64,000 nt of DNA from Afifellaceae bacterium (GTDB lineage Bacteria > Pseudomonadota > Alphaproteobacteria > Rhizobiales > Afifellaceae): the NCBI GenBank assembly GCA_028284625.1, contig JANQRH010000013.1, positions 62,001-126,000 of the forward strand, given 5' to 3'. The notes beneath the pieces are model-generated. The model did not search any database and was not told the origin of the DNA. It saw only the letters and a program-made list of their open reading frames with translations. Shown here piece after piece: positions 35,358 through 44,565 of this stretch. Each line of letters opens with the position of its first letter. Within the stretch, counting starts at the first letter, position 1. The position numbers were made by a program, and so were the translations under genes.

Positions 35358-35521
35358 CTCGCCTCCCACGAAACGCCCTTGACGAAGGATTAGCCCGCCG
35401 CGATAGATCATACAAATTGCGGGCCGTGAGCGTGGCCTGTGATCGCTTCTACGGCCGCGCGGGTTCTCCACGGGCCGCCGGATCGAGGGGCCGAGGCCGG
35501 CGGGGTCTCCGGGGAGTTGGG

Positions 35522-36511
35522 ATGCGTCTCATCCAGTTTGTCGAACGCGACGGCGCGCGCGCCGTGGGCGCCATCTTGGATGGCGCGACGCCAAGGCTCG
35601 TGGAAGGTGCGGAAAGCGTTCGCGATCTCGCCCTTGAGGCGCATCGCGAAGGCCGCACGCTGGCTGCGACCGTGGAAGCGCATGGGCTGGGCGAGGCGGT
35701 GGACTACGATGCCATCATGGCGGAGAAGCGCATATGCCTGCCGCTTGATCATCCTGAGCCGTCGCGCTGCGTGGTGGCGCTGACCGGCCTGACGCATCTC
35801 GGGAGCGCGCAATCGCGCGACGACATGCACGCCAAGCTGCAATCCGACGACCTCACCGATTCCATGAAGATGTTCAAGCTCGGCTTGGAGGGCGGCAGGC
35901 CCGCGGCCGGCGCGATCGGCGTGCAGCCGGAATGGGCCTACAAGGGCGACGGTTCGTGGCTTGTTGCGCCCGAAGAGCCGCTTGAGCTGCCGGGCCATGC
36001 CGATGACGGTGGCGAGGAGGGCGAGGTCGCCGGCCTTTACGTGATTGGCGATGACGGCGCGGTGCTGCGCGTCGGCTTTGCACTCGGCAACGAGTATTCC
36101 GACCATGTCATGGAGCGGAAGAACTACCTCTTTCTCGCGCATTCCAAGCTCCGGCAATCGTCGTTCGGTCCGGAGCTTCTTGTCGGCGATTTGCCGGAGG
36201 CTGTGTCCGGCACCATCCGTATCGTCCGCGATGGGGCCGACCTGTGGCAGGGCGAGCTTCTCTCCGGCGAAGCCAATATGTGCCACTCCATCGCCAACCT
36301 TGAGCAGCATCACTTCAAATATGCCGGCTTCCGTCGCCCCGGCGACGTGCATGTCTACTTCTATGGCGCAAGCGGACTGAGCTGCTCCGATGGCGTCACG
36401 GCCAAGCCCGGCGATGTGTTTGAAGTGGCCTGTCCGGAATTCGGCCGGCCGCTGCGCAATCCACTGGTCGCCGGCCCGCCCGACGCGGCGCTGTCGGTGA
36501 CGAAACTCTGA
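35522..36511 (+). CDS. AraD1/GguC family protein (FAH fold)
   Basis: 329 residues from the ATG at 35522 (GGGGAG ahead); the track start adds an unlikely Arg/Gly-rich stretch. The sequence MRLIQFVERDGARAVGAI, the conserved GLTHLGSAQSRDDMH, FKLGLEGGRPAAGAIGVQPEWAYKGDG and GNEYSDHVMERKNYLFLAHSKLRQSSFGPELL identify the AraD1/GguC group. Metal-ligand type residues (DEE- or GNE-like) belong to the fumarylacetoacetate hydrolase fold. Members take part in the oxidative arabinose/galactose-acid route and are placed there as a dehydratase- or hydrolase-type step next to ketoglutarate semialdehyde dehydrogenase. The gene leads a four-gene run with short gaps (23, 8 and 13 bases). Confidence 0.87.
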   Translation: MRLIQFVERDGARAVGAILDGATPRLVEGAESVRDLALEAHREGRTLAATVEAHGLGEAVDYDAIMAEKRICLPLDHPEPSRCVVALTGLTHLGSAQSRDDMHAKLQSDDLTDSMKMFKLGLEGGRPAAGAIGVQPEWAYKGDGSWLVAPEEPLELPGHADDGGEEGEVAGLYVIGDDGAVLRVGFALGNEYSDHVMERKNYLFLAHSKLRQSSFGPELLVGDLPEAVSGTIRIVRDGADLWQGELLSGEANMCHSIANLEQHHFKYAGFRRPGDVHVYFYGASGLSCSDGVTAKPGDVFEVACPEFGRPLRNPLVAGPPDAALSVTKL

Positions 36512-36534
36512 TTGGTACTGACACGGGGACATAA

Positions 36535-37977
36535 ATGAGCGAGCTGCACCGTAACCTCGTCGCCGGCGAATGGGTCGAAGGCGACGAGGTCTCTGACAAC
36601 ATCAACCCGTCCAACACAGACGAGGTGGTCGGCCGCTATGCGCGCGCCTCCAAGGCCGATGCTGAGCGCGCCGTCGCCGCCGCCAAGGCCGCACTTCCCG
36701 CCTGGTCGCGCTCTGGCATTCAGCAGCGCTACGACATCCTCAAAGCCGCGTCGGATGAAATTCTCGCCCGCAAGGCCGAGCTCGGCCGACTTCTGTCGCA
36801 AGAGGAGGGCAAGACGCTCGCCGAAGGCATCGGCGAGACCGTTCGCGCTGGGCAGATCTTTGCGTTCTTCGCCGGCGAGGCGCTGCGAATTTCCGGCGAG
36901 CTCATCCCCAGCGTCCGTCCCGGCGTGGAGGTGACGACACAACGCGAACCCGTCGGGGTCGTCGGGGTGATCACGCCGTGGAACTTCCCGATCGCCATCC
37001 CCGCCTGGAAGATCGCGCCGGCCTTGGCCTACGGCAACACAGTGGTCTTCAAGCCGGCCGACCTCGTGCCGGGCTGCGGCTGGGCGCTGGCCGATATTTT
37101 GGCGCGCGCCGGTCTGCCGGAAGGCGTGCTGAATCTCGCCATGGGGCGCGGCTCTGTCGTCGGGCAGACGATCCTCGATAGTCCTGACGTGGACGCGATT
37201 TCCTTCACCGGCTCCGTGGAGACCGGCAAGCGTGTCGCCGCTGCTTCCGCTGAGAACATGCGCCGCTTCCAGCTAGAGATGGGCGGTAAGAACCCGCTGG
37301 TCGTGGTCGATGACGCCGATCTGGCGAATGCGGTGGAATGCGCCGCCAATGGCGCGTTCTTCTCCACCGGCCAGCGCTGCACCGCGTCGTCTCGACTGAT
37401 CGTGACGGAGGGCATCCACGACCGCTTCGTCGATGCGTTGGTTGAACGCATGCAGGCGCTCAACGTCGATGATGCGCTGAAAGATGGCACGCATATCGGG
37501 CCGGTCGTCGACGCCTCGCAGCTCAAGCAGGACGAGGACTACATCGATATTGGCCGCAAGGAGGGCGCCAAGCTCGCCTGGGGTGGCGAACGGCTGAACC
37601 GCGGCACGCCCGGCTTCTACCTGCAACCTGCGCTCTTCACCGAGACGACCAACACTATGCGCATCAACCGTGAAGAGATTTTCGGGCCGGTGGCGACAGT
37701 GATCAGGGTGAAGGATTACGACGAGGCGCTTGCCGTCGCCAACGACACGCCCTTCGGGCTGTCATCGGGCATCTGCACCACGAACCTGAAGATCGCCACG
37801 CACTTCCGCGACAACTCTGAGGCCGGCATGGTGATGGTGAACCTGCCGACGGCAGGGGTCGATTATCACGTGCCTTTCGGCGGCCGCAAAGGCTCCTCCT
37901 ACGGTCCGCGTGAACAAGGTCGCTACGCAGTGGAGTTCTACACCGCGGTCAAGACCAGCTACACCCTGCCGGTTTAG
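36535..37977 (+). CDS. 2-Ketoglutarate semialdehyde dehydrogenase-type aldehyde dehydrogenase
   Basis: 480-residue ALDH. The cofactor region has TPWNFPIAIPAWKIAPALAYGNTVVFKPAD, the Rossmann loop FTGSVETGKRV, the general base Glu in QLEMGGKNPLVV and the nucleophile Cys in STGQRCTASSRLI. The end FGGRKGSSYGPREQGRYAVEFYT matches the ketoglutarate-semialdehyde dehydrogenase group, which produces 2-oxoglutarate in oxidative arabinose, xylose and glucarate routes. It lies 23 bases after the AraD1-type gene, an arrangement widely seen in sugar-acid operons. Other small aldehydes may also be used. Confidence 0.88.
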   Translation: MSELHRNLVAGEWVEGDEVSDNINPSNTDEVVGRYARASKADAERAVAAAKAALPAWSRSGIQQRYDILKAASDEILARKAELGRLLSQEEGKTLAEGIGETVRAGQIFAFFAGEALRISGELIPSVRPGVEVTTQREPVGVVGVITPWNFPIAIPAWKIAPALAYGNTVVFKPADLVPGCGWALADILARAGLPEGVLNLAMGRGSVVGQTILDSPDVDAISFTGSVETGKRVAAASAENMRRFQLEMGGKNPLVVVDDADLANAVECAANGAFFSTGQRCTASSRLIVTEGIHDRFVDALVERMQALNVDDALKDGTHIGPVVDASQLKQDEDYIDIGRKEGAKLAWGGERLNRGTPGFYLQPALFTETTNTMRINREEIFGPVATVIRVKDYDEALAVANDTPFGLSSGICTTNLKIATHFRDNSEAGMVMVNLPTAGVDYHVPFGGRKGSSYGPREQGRYAVEFYTAVKTSYTLPV

Positions 37978-37985
37978 CTTCAGGT

Positions 37986-38897
37986 ATGGCAATGGCGGCG
38001 GGCGCGCTTATCGGGGTCGACTGGGGCACGACGAGCCTGCGCGCCTTCTTGCTCGATGGCGACGGCGCCATTCTCGATCGCCGCGAGGGGCCGCACGGCA
38101 TCATGAACGTCAAGGACGGCGGCTTTGCGGGCGTGCTGTCTGAAACGATCGGGCCATGGCTCAGCGCCGGCGCGCCACCCGTGCTATTATCCGGGATGAT
38201 CGGCAGCCAACAGGGCTGGGTCGAGGCGCCTTATGTCGAAGTGCCGGCGGGGATTGCCGATCTCGCTTCGGCTCTCGTCACCGTGCCCTTCGATGATGCC
38301 AGTGTGCGGCTGGTCGCCGGCCTCAAGGACACGTCCGGGACGATGGCCGATGTGGTGCGGGCAGAAGAGGTGCAGGTGCTTGGCGCCATGACGCGACTCA
38401 GCATCGACAAGGGTCGCTTCCTGCTGCCCGGCACGCATTCCAAGTGGATTGAGGCCGAAGGTGGCCGCATCGCGCGCTTCGCGACCTACATGACCGGCGA
38501 GGTCTACGACGTGATGCGCAGCCACACGCTTCTCGGCCGGATGATGCAAGACGGCGAGATGGACGTCGAGGCCTTTCACCAAGGGGTCAGCGCCGGGGCG
38601 GAGGAGGGCACGCCGGGCGCGCTGCTTCATCGCTTCTTCGGCGTACGCACGGCCGGCCTGTTCGGACGCTGCGCGCCATCCGGTCTGGCCGATCTGTTGA
38701 GCGGGCTCCTGATCGGCGCGGAGCTTGCCGATCAGCTCCGCGTTGACCGCGGCGACGTCCATATCGTTGCATCGGCGTCACTCGCCAAACGCTACGAGCT
38801 GGCGGCGTCGCATCTCGGGCTGAAGGCCCATTCCGTCTCCGCCGATTGCGTCGCCGATGGGCACGTCGCCATCGCCAAGCTGGCCGGCATAATCTGA
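37986..38897 (+). CDS. dgoK: 2-Dehydro-3-deoxygalactonokinase
   Basis: 303 residues. The sequence starts ALIGVDWGTTSLRAFLLDGDG, the phosphate motif of the DgoK family, and continues with the conserved GIMNVKDGGF, LLSGMIGSQQGWVEAPYVEVPAG, QVLGAMTRL, LLPGTHSKWIEAEGGRI and ATYMTGEVYDVMRSHTLLGRMM. The enzyme phosphorylates 2-keto-3-deoxy-galactonate (KDGal) to KDPGal in the De Ley-Doudoroff galactose route. It starts 8 bases after the aldehyde dehydrogenase gene and precedes dgoA by 13 bases, so all are likely one transcript. Two ATGs (37986, 37992) are close together. Confidence 0.94.
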   Translation: MAMAAGALIGVDWGTTSLRAFLLDGDGAILDRREGPHGIMNVKDGGFAGVLSETIGPWLSAGAPPVLLSGMIGSQQGWVEAPYVEVPAGIADLASALVTVPFDDASVRLVAGLKDTSGTMADVVRAEEVQVLGAMTRLSIDKGRFLLPGTHSKWIEAEGGRIARFATYMTGEVYDVMRSHTLLGRMMQDGEMDVEAFHQGVSAGAEEGTPGALLHRFFGVRTAGLFGRCAPSGLADLLSGLLIGAELADQLRVDRGDVHIVASASLAKRYELAASHLGLKAHSVSADCVADGHVAIAKLAGII

Positions 38898-38910
38898 GGT
38901 TTCGCACGGC

Positions 38911-39540
38911 ATGAAAGACCTCTCCGAAGCCATGGCCGAACTGCCGCTTGTCGCCATCCTGCGCGGCCTCAATCCGCATGAAGCGGAAGCCGTTGGCGGC
39001 GCGCTGGTGGAGGCGGGGTTTCGACTGATCGAGGTGCCGCTCAATTCGCCCGACCCGCTGCGCTCCATCGAGATCCTCGCCAAGCGCTTTGGCGATGACG
39101 CGCTGATCGGCGCCGGCACCGTGATGTCTCCACAGGAGGCGCGCGCGACGTTGGCGGCCGGAGGACGGCTTGTGGTGACGCCGCATGTTGACCCGGAGGT
39201 GATCGGCGCGGCCAAAGCATCGGGCGCTTGGTGCGTGCCCGGCATTGCCACGCCGAGCGAGGCTTTTGCGGCGCTGAGGTCGCGGGCCGATGCGCTGAAA
39301 CTCTTTCCGGCCGAGGTGCTGCCGCCGTCCTTCGTCAAGGCGGTGAAGGCGGTGATTCCTCCCGACGTGCCGCTCCTGCCGGTCGGCGGCATCAATCCGC
39401 AGACGATGAGCGACTACGTGGCGGCCGGCGCTGCCGGTTTTGGTATCGGCTCAGCACTTTATGCGCCGGGCGTCACGGCAGACGAGATCAGCCGCCGTGC
39501 CCAGGCTTTCGTCGTTGCGTGGCGCGCCATCGGCCACTGA
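38911..39540 (+). CDS. dgoA: 2-Dehydro-3-deoxy-6-phosphogalactonate aldolase
   Basis: 209 residues of the KDPG/KDPGal aldolase family. The Glu near ILRGLNPHEAEAVGGAL, GAGTVMSPQEARATLAAGG, and the Schiff-base Lys in ADALKLFPAEVLPP are visible, together with LPVGGINPQTMSDYVAAGAAGFGIGSALY at the phosphate site. LRGLNPHEA and the VPLNSPDPLRSIE stretch are typical for DgoA over Eda. It splits KDPGal into pyruvate and glyceraldehyde 3-phosphate, the step after DgoK. No dgoD dehydratase or galactonolactonase is present in the window, so the pathway must be completed elsewhere or by divergent enzymes. Confidence 0.94.
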   Translation: MKDLSEAMAELPLVAILRGLNPHEAEAVGGALVEAGFRLIEVPLNSPDPLRSIEILAKRFGDDALIGAGTVMSPQEARATLAAGGRLVVTPHVDPEVIGAAKASGAWCVPGIATPSEAFAALRSRADALKLFPAEVLPPSFVKAVKAVIPPDVPLLPVGGINPQTMSDYVAAGAAGFGIGSALYAPGVTADEISRRAQAFVVAWRAIGH

Positions 39541-39633
39541 TTCCGCCGAGGTCCGGCGCCAAGCGGCCATCATGGACCGGACACGATAGAGTGCTTAGAC
39601 TTTCAACTCGCCGAGCAAGCATTGTAGTCGCCC

Positions 39634-39736
39634 GATAGAGCGTCAAAGAGGTTTGTTGAATCGCCCCGACGCTCTATCTCTTTGTTGAAGCATGATCTTT
39701 TCCGAAAACCGGTGACCACTTTTCGGGATCATGCTT
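39634..39736. repeat. Rhizobiales-type double palindrome upstream of NAD-GDH
   Basis: Two hairpins in tandem. The first has perfect arms GATAGAGCGTC and GACGCTCTATC. The second has arms AAGCATGATC and GATCATGCTT with a loop region containing CCGAAAACCGG and CACTTTTCGG. The second type is familiar as a widespread intergenic repeat of Rhizobium/Bradyrhizobium-type genomes. It ends 20 bases before the start codon of the glutamate dehydrogenase, so it may lie in its leader. Confidence 0.8.
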
Positions 39737-39756
39737 AGCAGCGCCGGAGGTGGAAG

Positions 39757-42700
39757 GTGCCCAGCAGGTTCGACGAAGAGAAGGCTCGCCGCATTGCCGA
39801 TGCGGTCAAGATCGTCGCCACCGATCCGGACGGCGAGATGCTGTCGTGCTTCACCGAGCTTCTGTTTGCGCACGCCGCCGGCGAGGACATCGTTGAGTAT
39901 GGGTCCGATGCGCTCGCCGCGATCAGCCGCGAGGCCTTCGCGTTCTTCCGCCGGCGACCTGAGCCGAGCGCGGTGCGCGTCGGCGATATCGCCGGAACCG
40001 ACCTCAAGGGCCGCTCGCACACCGCCATTGAGCTGAGCACCGCCAACCGGCCCTTCATTTTCGATTCCGTTCTTGGCGAGCTGCAAGCGCTTGGGCACAT
40101 GGCACATCTTGTTGTGCATCCCATCATCGAGGTGGAACGCGACGAGGCCGGCGACGTCACGGCCATCGGTCCGTCGTCATCCGGCGACCGCCCGCGCGAA
40201 AGCTTCGTGCATGTGCATGTGGTGCTTATCCGCGACGAGGCGACCAAGGCGGAGCTCGTCGATAAGCTGACGGGGCTGCTCCGTGAAGTGAAGCTCGCCA
40301 CCGAAGATTGGCGCGCCATGCGCGTGAAGCTTCACAGCGCCATCAACGATTTCAGCATCGATCATCCGACGCTGGATGAGGCTGTCACCGACGAGACGAT
40401 CGCTTTCCTGCAATGGCTGGAGGAGGACAATTTCGTTTTCCTCGGCATGCGCGAATTTGCCTATAGCGGCGGCCCGGACGATCTCGTCGAGACGCCGAAG
40501 CAGGGCCTCGGACTGTTGCGCGACCCCGACGTGACGGTGCTGAGGCGCGGCTCGGAGGCGGTGACCATGACGCCGGAAATCCGCGCTTTCCTCGTCGCTA
40601 ACGATCCAATCATCGTCACCAAGGCCAACGTCAAGTCGCGCGTCCACCGCCGCGACTACATGGACTATATCGGCATCAAGATATTCCAAGACGGCAAGGT
40701 CACCGGCGAGTTGCGCATCGTTGGCCTTTTCACGTCGACCGCCTTCACGCGCTCCGTGCAGCGCATTCCGCTGATCCGTCGCCAGGTCGATGAGATTTTG
40801 CGTTGCGCCGGCCTCGATCCCGTCAGCCATTCCGGCAAGGCGTTGCTCAACGCCCTGGAGCATTATCCGCGCACCGAGCTGTTCCAGGCCGACATTCAAT
40901 ATCTCTACGAATCGGCCATGGCCATCCTGCGGCTGGAGGAACGGCCGCGCGTGCGGGCATTGCCGCGGCGTGACCGCTTCGACCGTTTTGTCTCAGTCCT
41001 CGTCTTCGTGCCGCGCGACCGCTATTCCTCCGACCTTCGCGAGCGGATCGGCCTGGCGCTGTCGGAAATGTATGACGGTCGGCTGTCGGCCTTCTTCCCC
41101 GACTTCTCCCTGACGCATCTGACGCGCGTGCAGTTCATCGTCGGGCGCAATCCGGGCGAAGGGCCGGACCCGGCACAGGACGAGCTGGAGCAGCGCATCC
41201 GCGCATTGGTGCGCAACTTCGACGACGATCTCGCGGAAGCGCTTTCCGCCGCTTTTCCGCCGGACCAAGCAAGCCAGCTACAGGCAACCTATGCCGGCGC
41301 CTTCACGACCGACTATCGTGCCGCTTTCACGGCTCAGGACGCACTGCGCGACATGGAGGTCGCCGAGCAGCTGAGCGCTGACGACATTGAGGTCTGTTTC
41401 TTCCGGCGCCCCGGCATGCCGGAAGCCCGGACGATCATGAGCTTCCATCATTTGGGCGACCCGATCCCGTTGTCGCGGCGCGTGCCGCTTTTAGAGTTCC
41501 TCGGCTTCTCCGTGATCAACGAGCGCACCTACCGCATCCGCCGCGTCGGCGCAGAGCATCTTTATCTGCACGACATGACGCTCGTGCGCGCCGACGATGC
41601 GCCGTTCGACGTTGATGCCGCCGAGCGCCTCCACGACACCGTGCTCGCAGTGTGGGGCGGCAAGGCGGAAAGCGACGGCTTCAACATGCTGGTGCTGACC
41701 GCCGGGCTGACCTGGCGTCGCGCAGCGCTGCTGCGTGCCGTGGCGCGTTACCTCCGGCAGACCGATCTTCGCTATTCCATCGACTATCTGGCCGGCGCGC
41801 TGCAGCGTTATCCGGCCATTGCCCAGCTTCTCGTGGAGCGCTTCTTTGCGCGCTTCGATCCGACGACCAAGCAGCGCGACAAGACCGAGCAGCGGCTGAA
41901 GAAGGCATTCGAGGCAGCGCTGGAAGAGGTGGCGAGCCTCGACGACGACACCATCCTGCGCGCCTACGGCAGCGTCATTGACGCCACGCAGCGCACCGAC
42001 TTCTTTGCAATCGCCGAGGCAGACGAGCCGGCGGCCGTGACGCTGAAGATCGATCCGCAAGACCTGCCCTTCGTGCCGCTGCCGCGCCCATTCCGCGAAA
42101 TCTTCGTGCATTCGCCGGAAGTGGAGGGCGTGCATCTGCGCTTCGGTCCGGTGGCGCGCGGGGGCCTGCGCTGGTCCGACCGGCCGCAGGATTTCCGCAC
42201 TGAGGTGCTCGGCCTCGTCAAGGCGCAGCAGGTGAAGAACGCCGTCATCGTGCCGGTCGGCGCTAAAGGCGGTTTCGTGCCGCAACGCCTTCCGGTCGGC
42301 AGCCGCGATGTCGTGTTCGAGGCCGGGCGCCAGGCCTATATGGCCTTCATCGATCGGCTGCTCTCCGTCACTGACGACATTGAGGGCGACGACATCGTAT
42401 CGCCAGAAGATGTCGTCGTGCACGACGGTATCGACGCCTATCTCGTCGTCGCCGCCGACAAGGGAACCGCGACCTTCTCCGACACGGCGAACGGCATCGC
42501 CCTTGAGCGTGGCTTCTGGCTGGGCGACGCGTTCGCCTCCGGCGGCTCTGCCGGCTACGACCACAAAGAGATGGGCATCACCGCGCGCGGCGCCTGGGAG
42601 GCCGTGAAGCGCCATTTCCGTGAGATGGACGTCGATATCCAAACGCAGCCCTTCACGACGGTGGGTGTCGGCGACATGTCGGGCGACGTTTTTGGCAACG

Positions 42701-44535
42701 GCATGTTGCTCTCGCCTGCGACCAAACTCGTGGCGGCGTTCGATCACCGCGACATTTTCCTCGATCCCAACCCCGACCCGGAGGTCTCGTTCGCGGAGCG
42801 CAAACGGCTTTTCGAGAAGCCGCGCTCAAGTTGGCAGGACTACGACCGCTCGCGGCTGTCGGCCGGCGGCGGCGTGTTCTCGCGCGCGGAAAAGGAGATC
42901 ACGCTGACGCCGGAGGTGCGAAAAGCGCTGAAGGCCGGCAAGACGCGCATGCGCCCGAACGAGCTGATCACCGCGATCCTGAAAGCGCCGGTCGACCTTT
43001 TGTGGTTCGGTGGCATCGGCACCTATGTGCGCGGGCCGGCGGAGGCCAACGCCGAGGTTGGCGACAAGGCCAATGATTCCATCCGCATCACGGCCTTGGA
43101 GGTCGGCGCGAAGGTGGTAGGCGAGGGCGCCAATCTTGGCATGACGCAGAAGGCGCGGATCGCCTACGGCCTCGCCGGCGGCCGCTGCAATTCCGACGCA
43201 ATCGATAATTCCGCTGGCGTCAACACCTCCGACGTTGAGGTCAACATCAAGATCGCGCTGACGCCCGCATTGAAAGCCAGCAAGCTGTCTGAGGACGCGC
43301 GCCTTGAGCTGCTTGGTGAGATGACGGGCGATGTGGCGTCGCTCGTGCTCCGCAACAACTACCAGCAGACGCTGGCCATCTCGCTTGAGGAGCTGCGCGG
43401 CCACGACAATCTCGGCAATCAGATGCGCCTGATGGACGAGCTTGAGGAGCGCGGGCTGCTTGACCGCGACGTAGAGGATCTGCCGTCAAACGCGATTCTT
43501 GAGGAGCGCGCCGATGCCGGAAAAGGGCTGACGCGCGCGGAGATTGGCACGCTGCTCGCTTTCGCCAAGATCGCACTCTTCAATGATCTCGTCGATAGCC
43601 CCGTGCCGGATAATCCCTATCTCGCGCGCGAGCTTCACCGCTATTTCCCGCCGCAAATGCGCGAGCGCTTCGCCGGCGAAATCGAAGCGCATCGCCTGCG
43701 CCGCGAGATCATCGCCACGCAGCTTTCCAACTCTGTAATCAATCGCGGCGGGCCGACGCTGCTTGTTGCGGCGCGCGACCGCACCGGTGATTCCGTCGCC
43801 GACCTGACCCATGCTTATGCCGCGGTGCGCGACAGTTTTGCGCTGCAGGAGCTGCATGCGGAGATCGACGCGCTCGACACAAAGATCGACGGCCGGTTGC
43901 AGCTTGAACTCTACGCCATCGCCCAGGATCTGCTTGTCGACCGCATTGCCTGGTTCACCAGCAACCTCGACCCGACCGTCGGCCTCAGCGATATCGTCGC
44001 GCATTACGGCGCTGCCTTGAAGGAGTTCGCCGGAGCACTTCCGTCGCTCGTGCCGAAGGACAAAGCCAAGGCCATGCGCGAGACGGAGCGGCGCCTGAAG
44101 AGCGGCGGCGTTCCGGAGGACCTCGCGGCGCGGCTGACGCTCCTGCCGACGCTGGCGCGCTCCAGCGATGTCGTGCTGATCGCCGACCGCACCGAACGCA
44201 GCCTCCAGGAGGCGGCGCAGTCTTTCTTCGCTATCTCCAACCGCTTCGGCTTTGGCCGCATCGACGCCATGACCGAGGAGGTGGAGACGAGCGGCTATTA
44301 CGAAGGGCTGGCGCTTCAGAAGGCGCGCGACAGCCTGGAGACCGCGCATCGCGATCTCGCCCGCAGCCTCATCGCCAATGGCGGCGCCATCGACGTTGCC
44401 GCCTGGGAAGCGGCGTCCGGCGAACGCATCACGGCGACCGCCCTGCAAGTGGACAAGATTCTCTCAGACCGGCGGCCGTCCATGGCCAAGGTCAGCGTCG
44501 CCGCGAGCCTCTTATCGGAGCTGGCGCGGGGGTAG
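39757..44535 (+). CDS. NAD-specific glutamate dehydrogenase, large type (GDH-180)
   Basis: 1592 residues, the usual size of the proteobacterial large GDH. The N-terminal half carries the ACT-like regulatory region (for example RPFIFDSVLGELQALGHMAHLVVHPI and the FVFLGMREFAY stretch). The catalytic part starts near residue 760 with HSPEVEGVHLRFGPVARGGLRWSDRPQDFRTEVLGLVKAQQVKNAVIVPVGAKGGFV, which holds the substrate lysine, then TVGVGDMSGDVFGNGMLLS, GGIGTYVRG and VVGEGANLGMTQKARI for NAD binding. It converts glutamate to 2-oxoglutarate and ammonia in catabolism. The start is GTG with AGGTGGAAG ahead. The gene separates the dgo block from the GntR-SDR-ABC group. Its partner in proline breakdown, putA, is 11 kb away. 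Confidence 0.96.
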   Translation: MPSRFDEEKARRIADAVKIVATDPDGEMLSCFTELLFAHAAGEDIVEYGSDALAAISREAFAFFRRRPEPSAVRVGDIAGTDLKGRSHTAIELSTANRPFIFDSVLGELQALGHMAHLVVHPIIEVERDEAGDVTAIGPSSSGDRPRESFVHVHVVLIRDEATKAELVDKLTGLLREVKLATEDWRAMRVKLHSAINDFSIDHPTLDEAVTDETIAFLQWLEEDNFVFLGMREFAYSGGPDDLVETPKQGLGLLRDPDVTVLRRGSEAVTMTPEIRAFLVANDPIIVTKANVKSRVHRRDYMDYIGIKIFQDGKVTGELRIVGLFTSTAFTRSVQRIPLIRRQVDEILRCAGLDPVSHSGKALLNALEHYPRTELFQADIQYLYESAMAILRLEERPRVRALPRRDRFDRFVSVLVFVPRDRYSSDLRERIGLALSEMYDGRLSAFFPDFSLTHLTRVQFIVGRNPGEGPDPAQDELEQRIRALVRNFDDDLAEALSAAFPPDQASQLQATYAGAFTTDYRAAFTAQDALRDMEVAEQLSADDIEVCFFRRPGMPEARTIMSFHHLGDPIPLSRRVPLLEFLGFSVINERTYRIRRVGAEHLYLHDMTLVRADDAPFDVDAAERLHDTVLAVWGGKAESDGFNMLVLTAGLTWRRAALLRAVARYLRQTDLRYSIDYLAGALQRYPAIAQLLVERFFARFDPTTKQRDKTEQRLKKAFEAALEEVASLDDDTILRAYGSVIDATQRTDFFAIAEADEPAAVTLKIDPQDLPFVPLPRPFREIFVHSPEVEGVHLRFGPVARGGLRWSDRPQDFRTEVLGLVKAQQVKNAVIVPVGAKGGFVPQRLPVGSRDVVFEAGRQAYMAFIDRLLSVTDDIEGDDIVSPEDVVVHDGIDAYLVVAADKGTATFSDTANGIALERGFWLGDAFASGGSAGYDHKEMGITARGAWEAVKRHFREMDVDIQTQPFTTVGVGDMSGDVFGNGMLLSPATKLVAAFDHRDIFLDPNPDPEVSFAERKRLFEKPRSSWQDYDRSRLSAGGGVFSRAEKEITLTPEVRKALKAGKTRMRPNELITAILKAPVDLLWFGGIGTYVRGPAEANAEVGDKANDSIRITALEVGAKVVGEGANLGMTQKARIAYGLAGGRCNSDAIDNSAGVNTSDVEVNIKIALTPALKASKLSEDARLELLGEMTGDVASLVLRNNYQQTLAISLEELRGHDNLGNQMRLMDELEERGLLDRDVEDLPSNAILEERADAGKGLTRAEIGTLLAFAKIALFNDLVDSPVPDNPYLARELHRYFPPQMRERFAGEIEAHRLRREIIATQLSNSVINRGGPTLLVAARDRTGDSVADLTHAYAAVRDSFALQELHAEIDALDTKIDGRLQLELYAIAQDLLVDRIAWFTSNLDPTVGLSDIVAHYGAALKEFAGALPSLVPKDKAKAMRETERRLKSGGVPEDLAARLTLLPTLARSSDVVLIADRTERSLQEAAQSFFAISNRFGFGRIDAMTEEVETSGYYEGLALQKARDSLETAHRDLARSLIANGGAIDVAAWEAASGERITATALQVDKILSDRRPSMAKVSVAASLLSELARG

Positions 44536-44565
44536 GGCGCGACTCTAGGAACGACCGGCCCGCCC

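Noticed and set aside
41491-42747. 418-codon minus-strand ORF opposite NAD-GDH
   Set aside because: It lies within the conserved catalytic part of GDH and shows only shadow composition.
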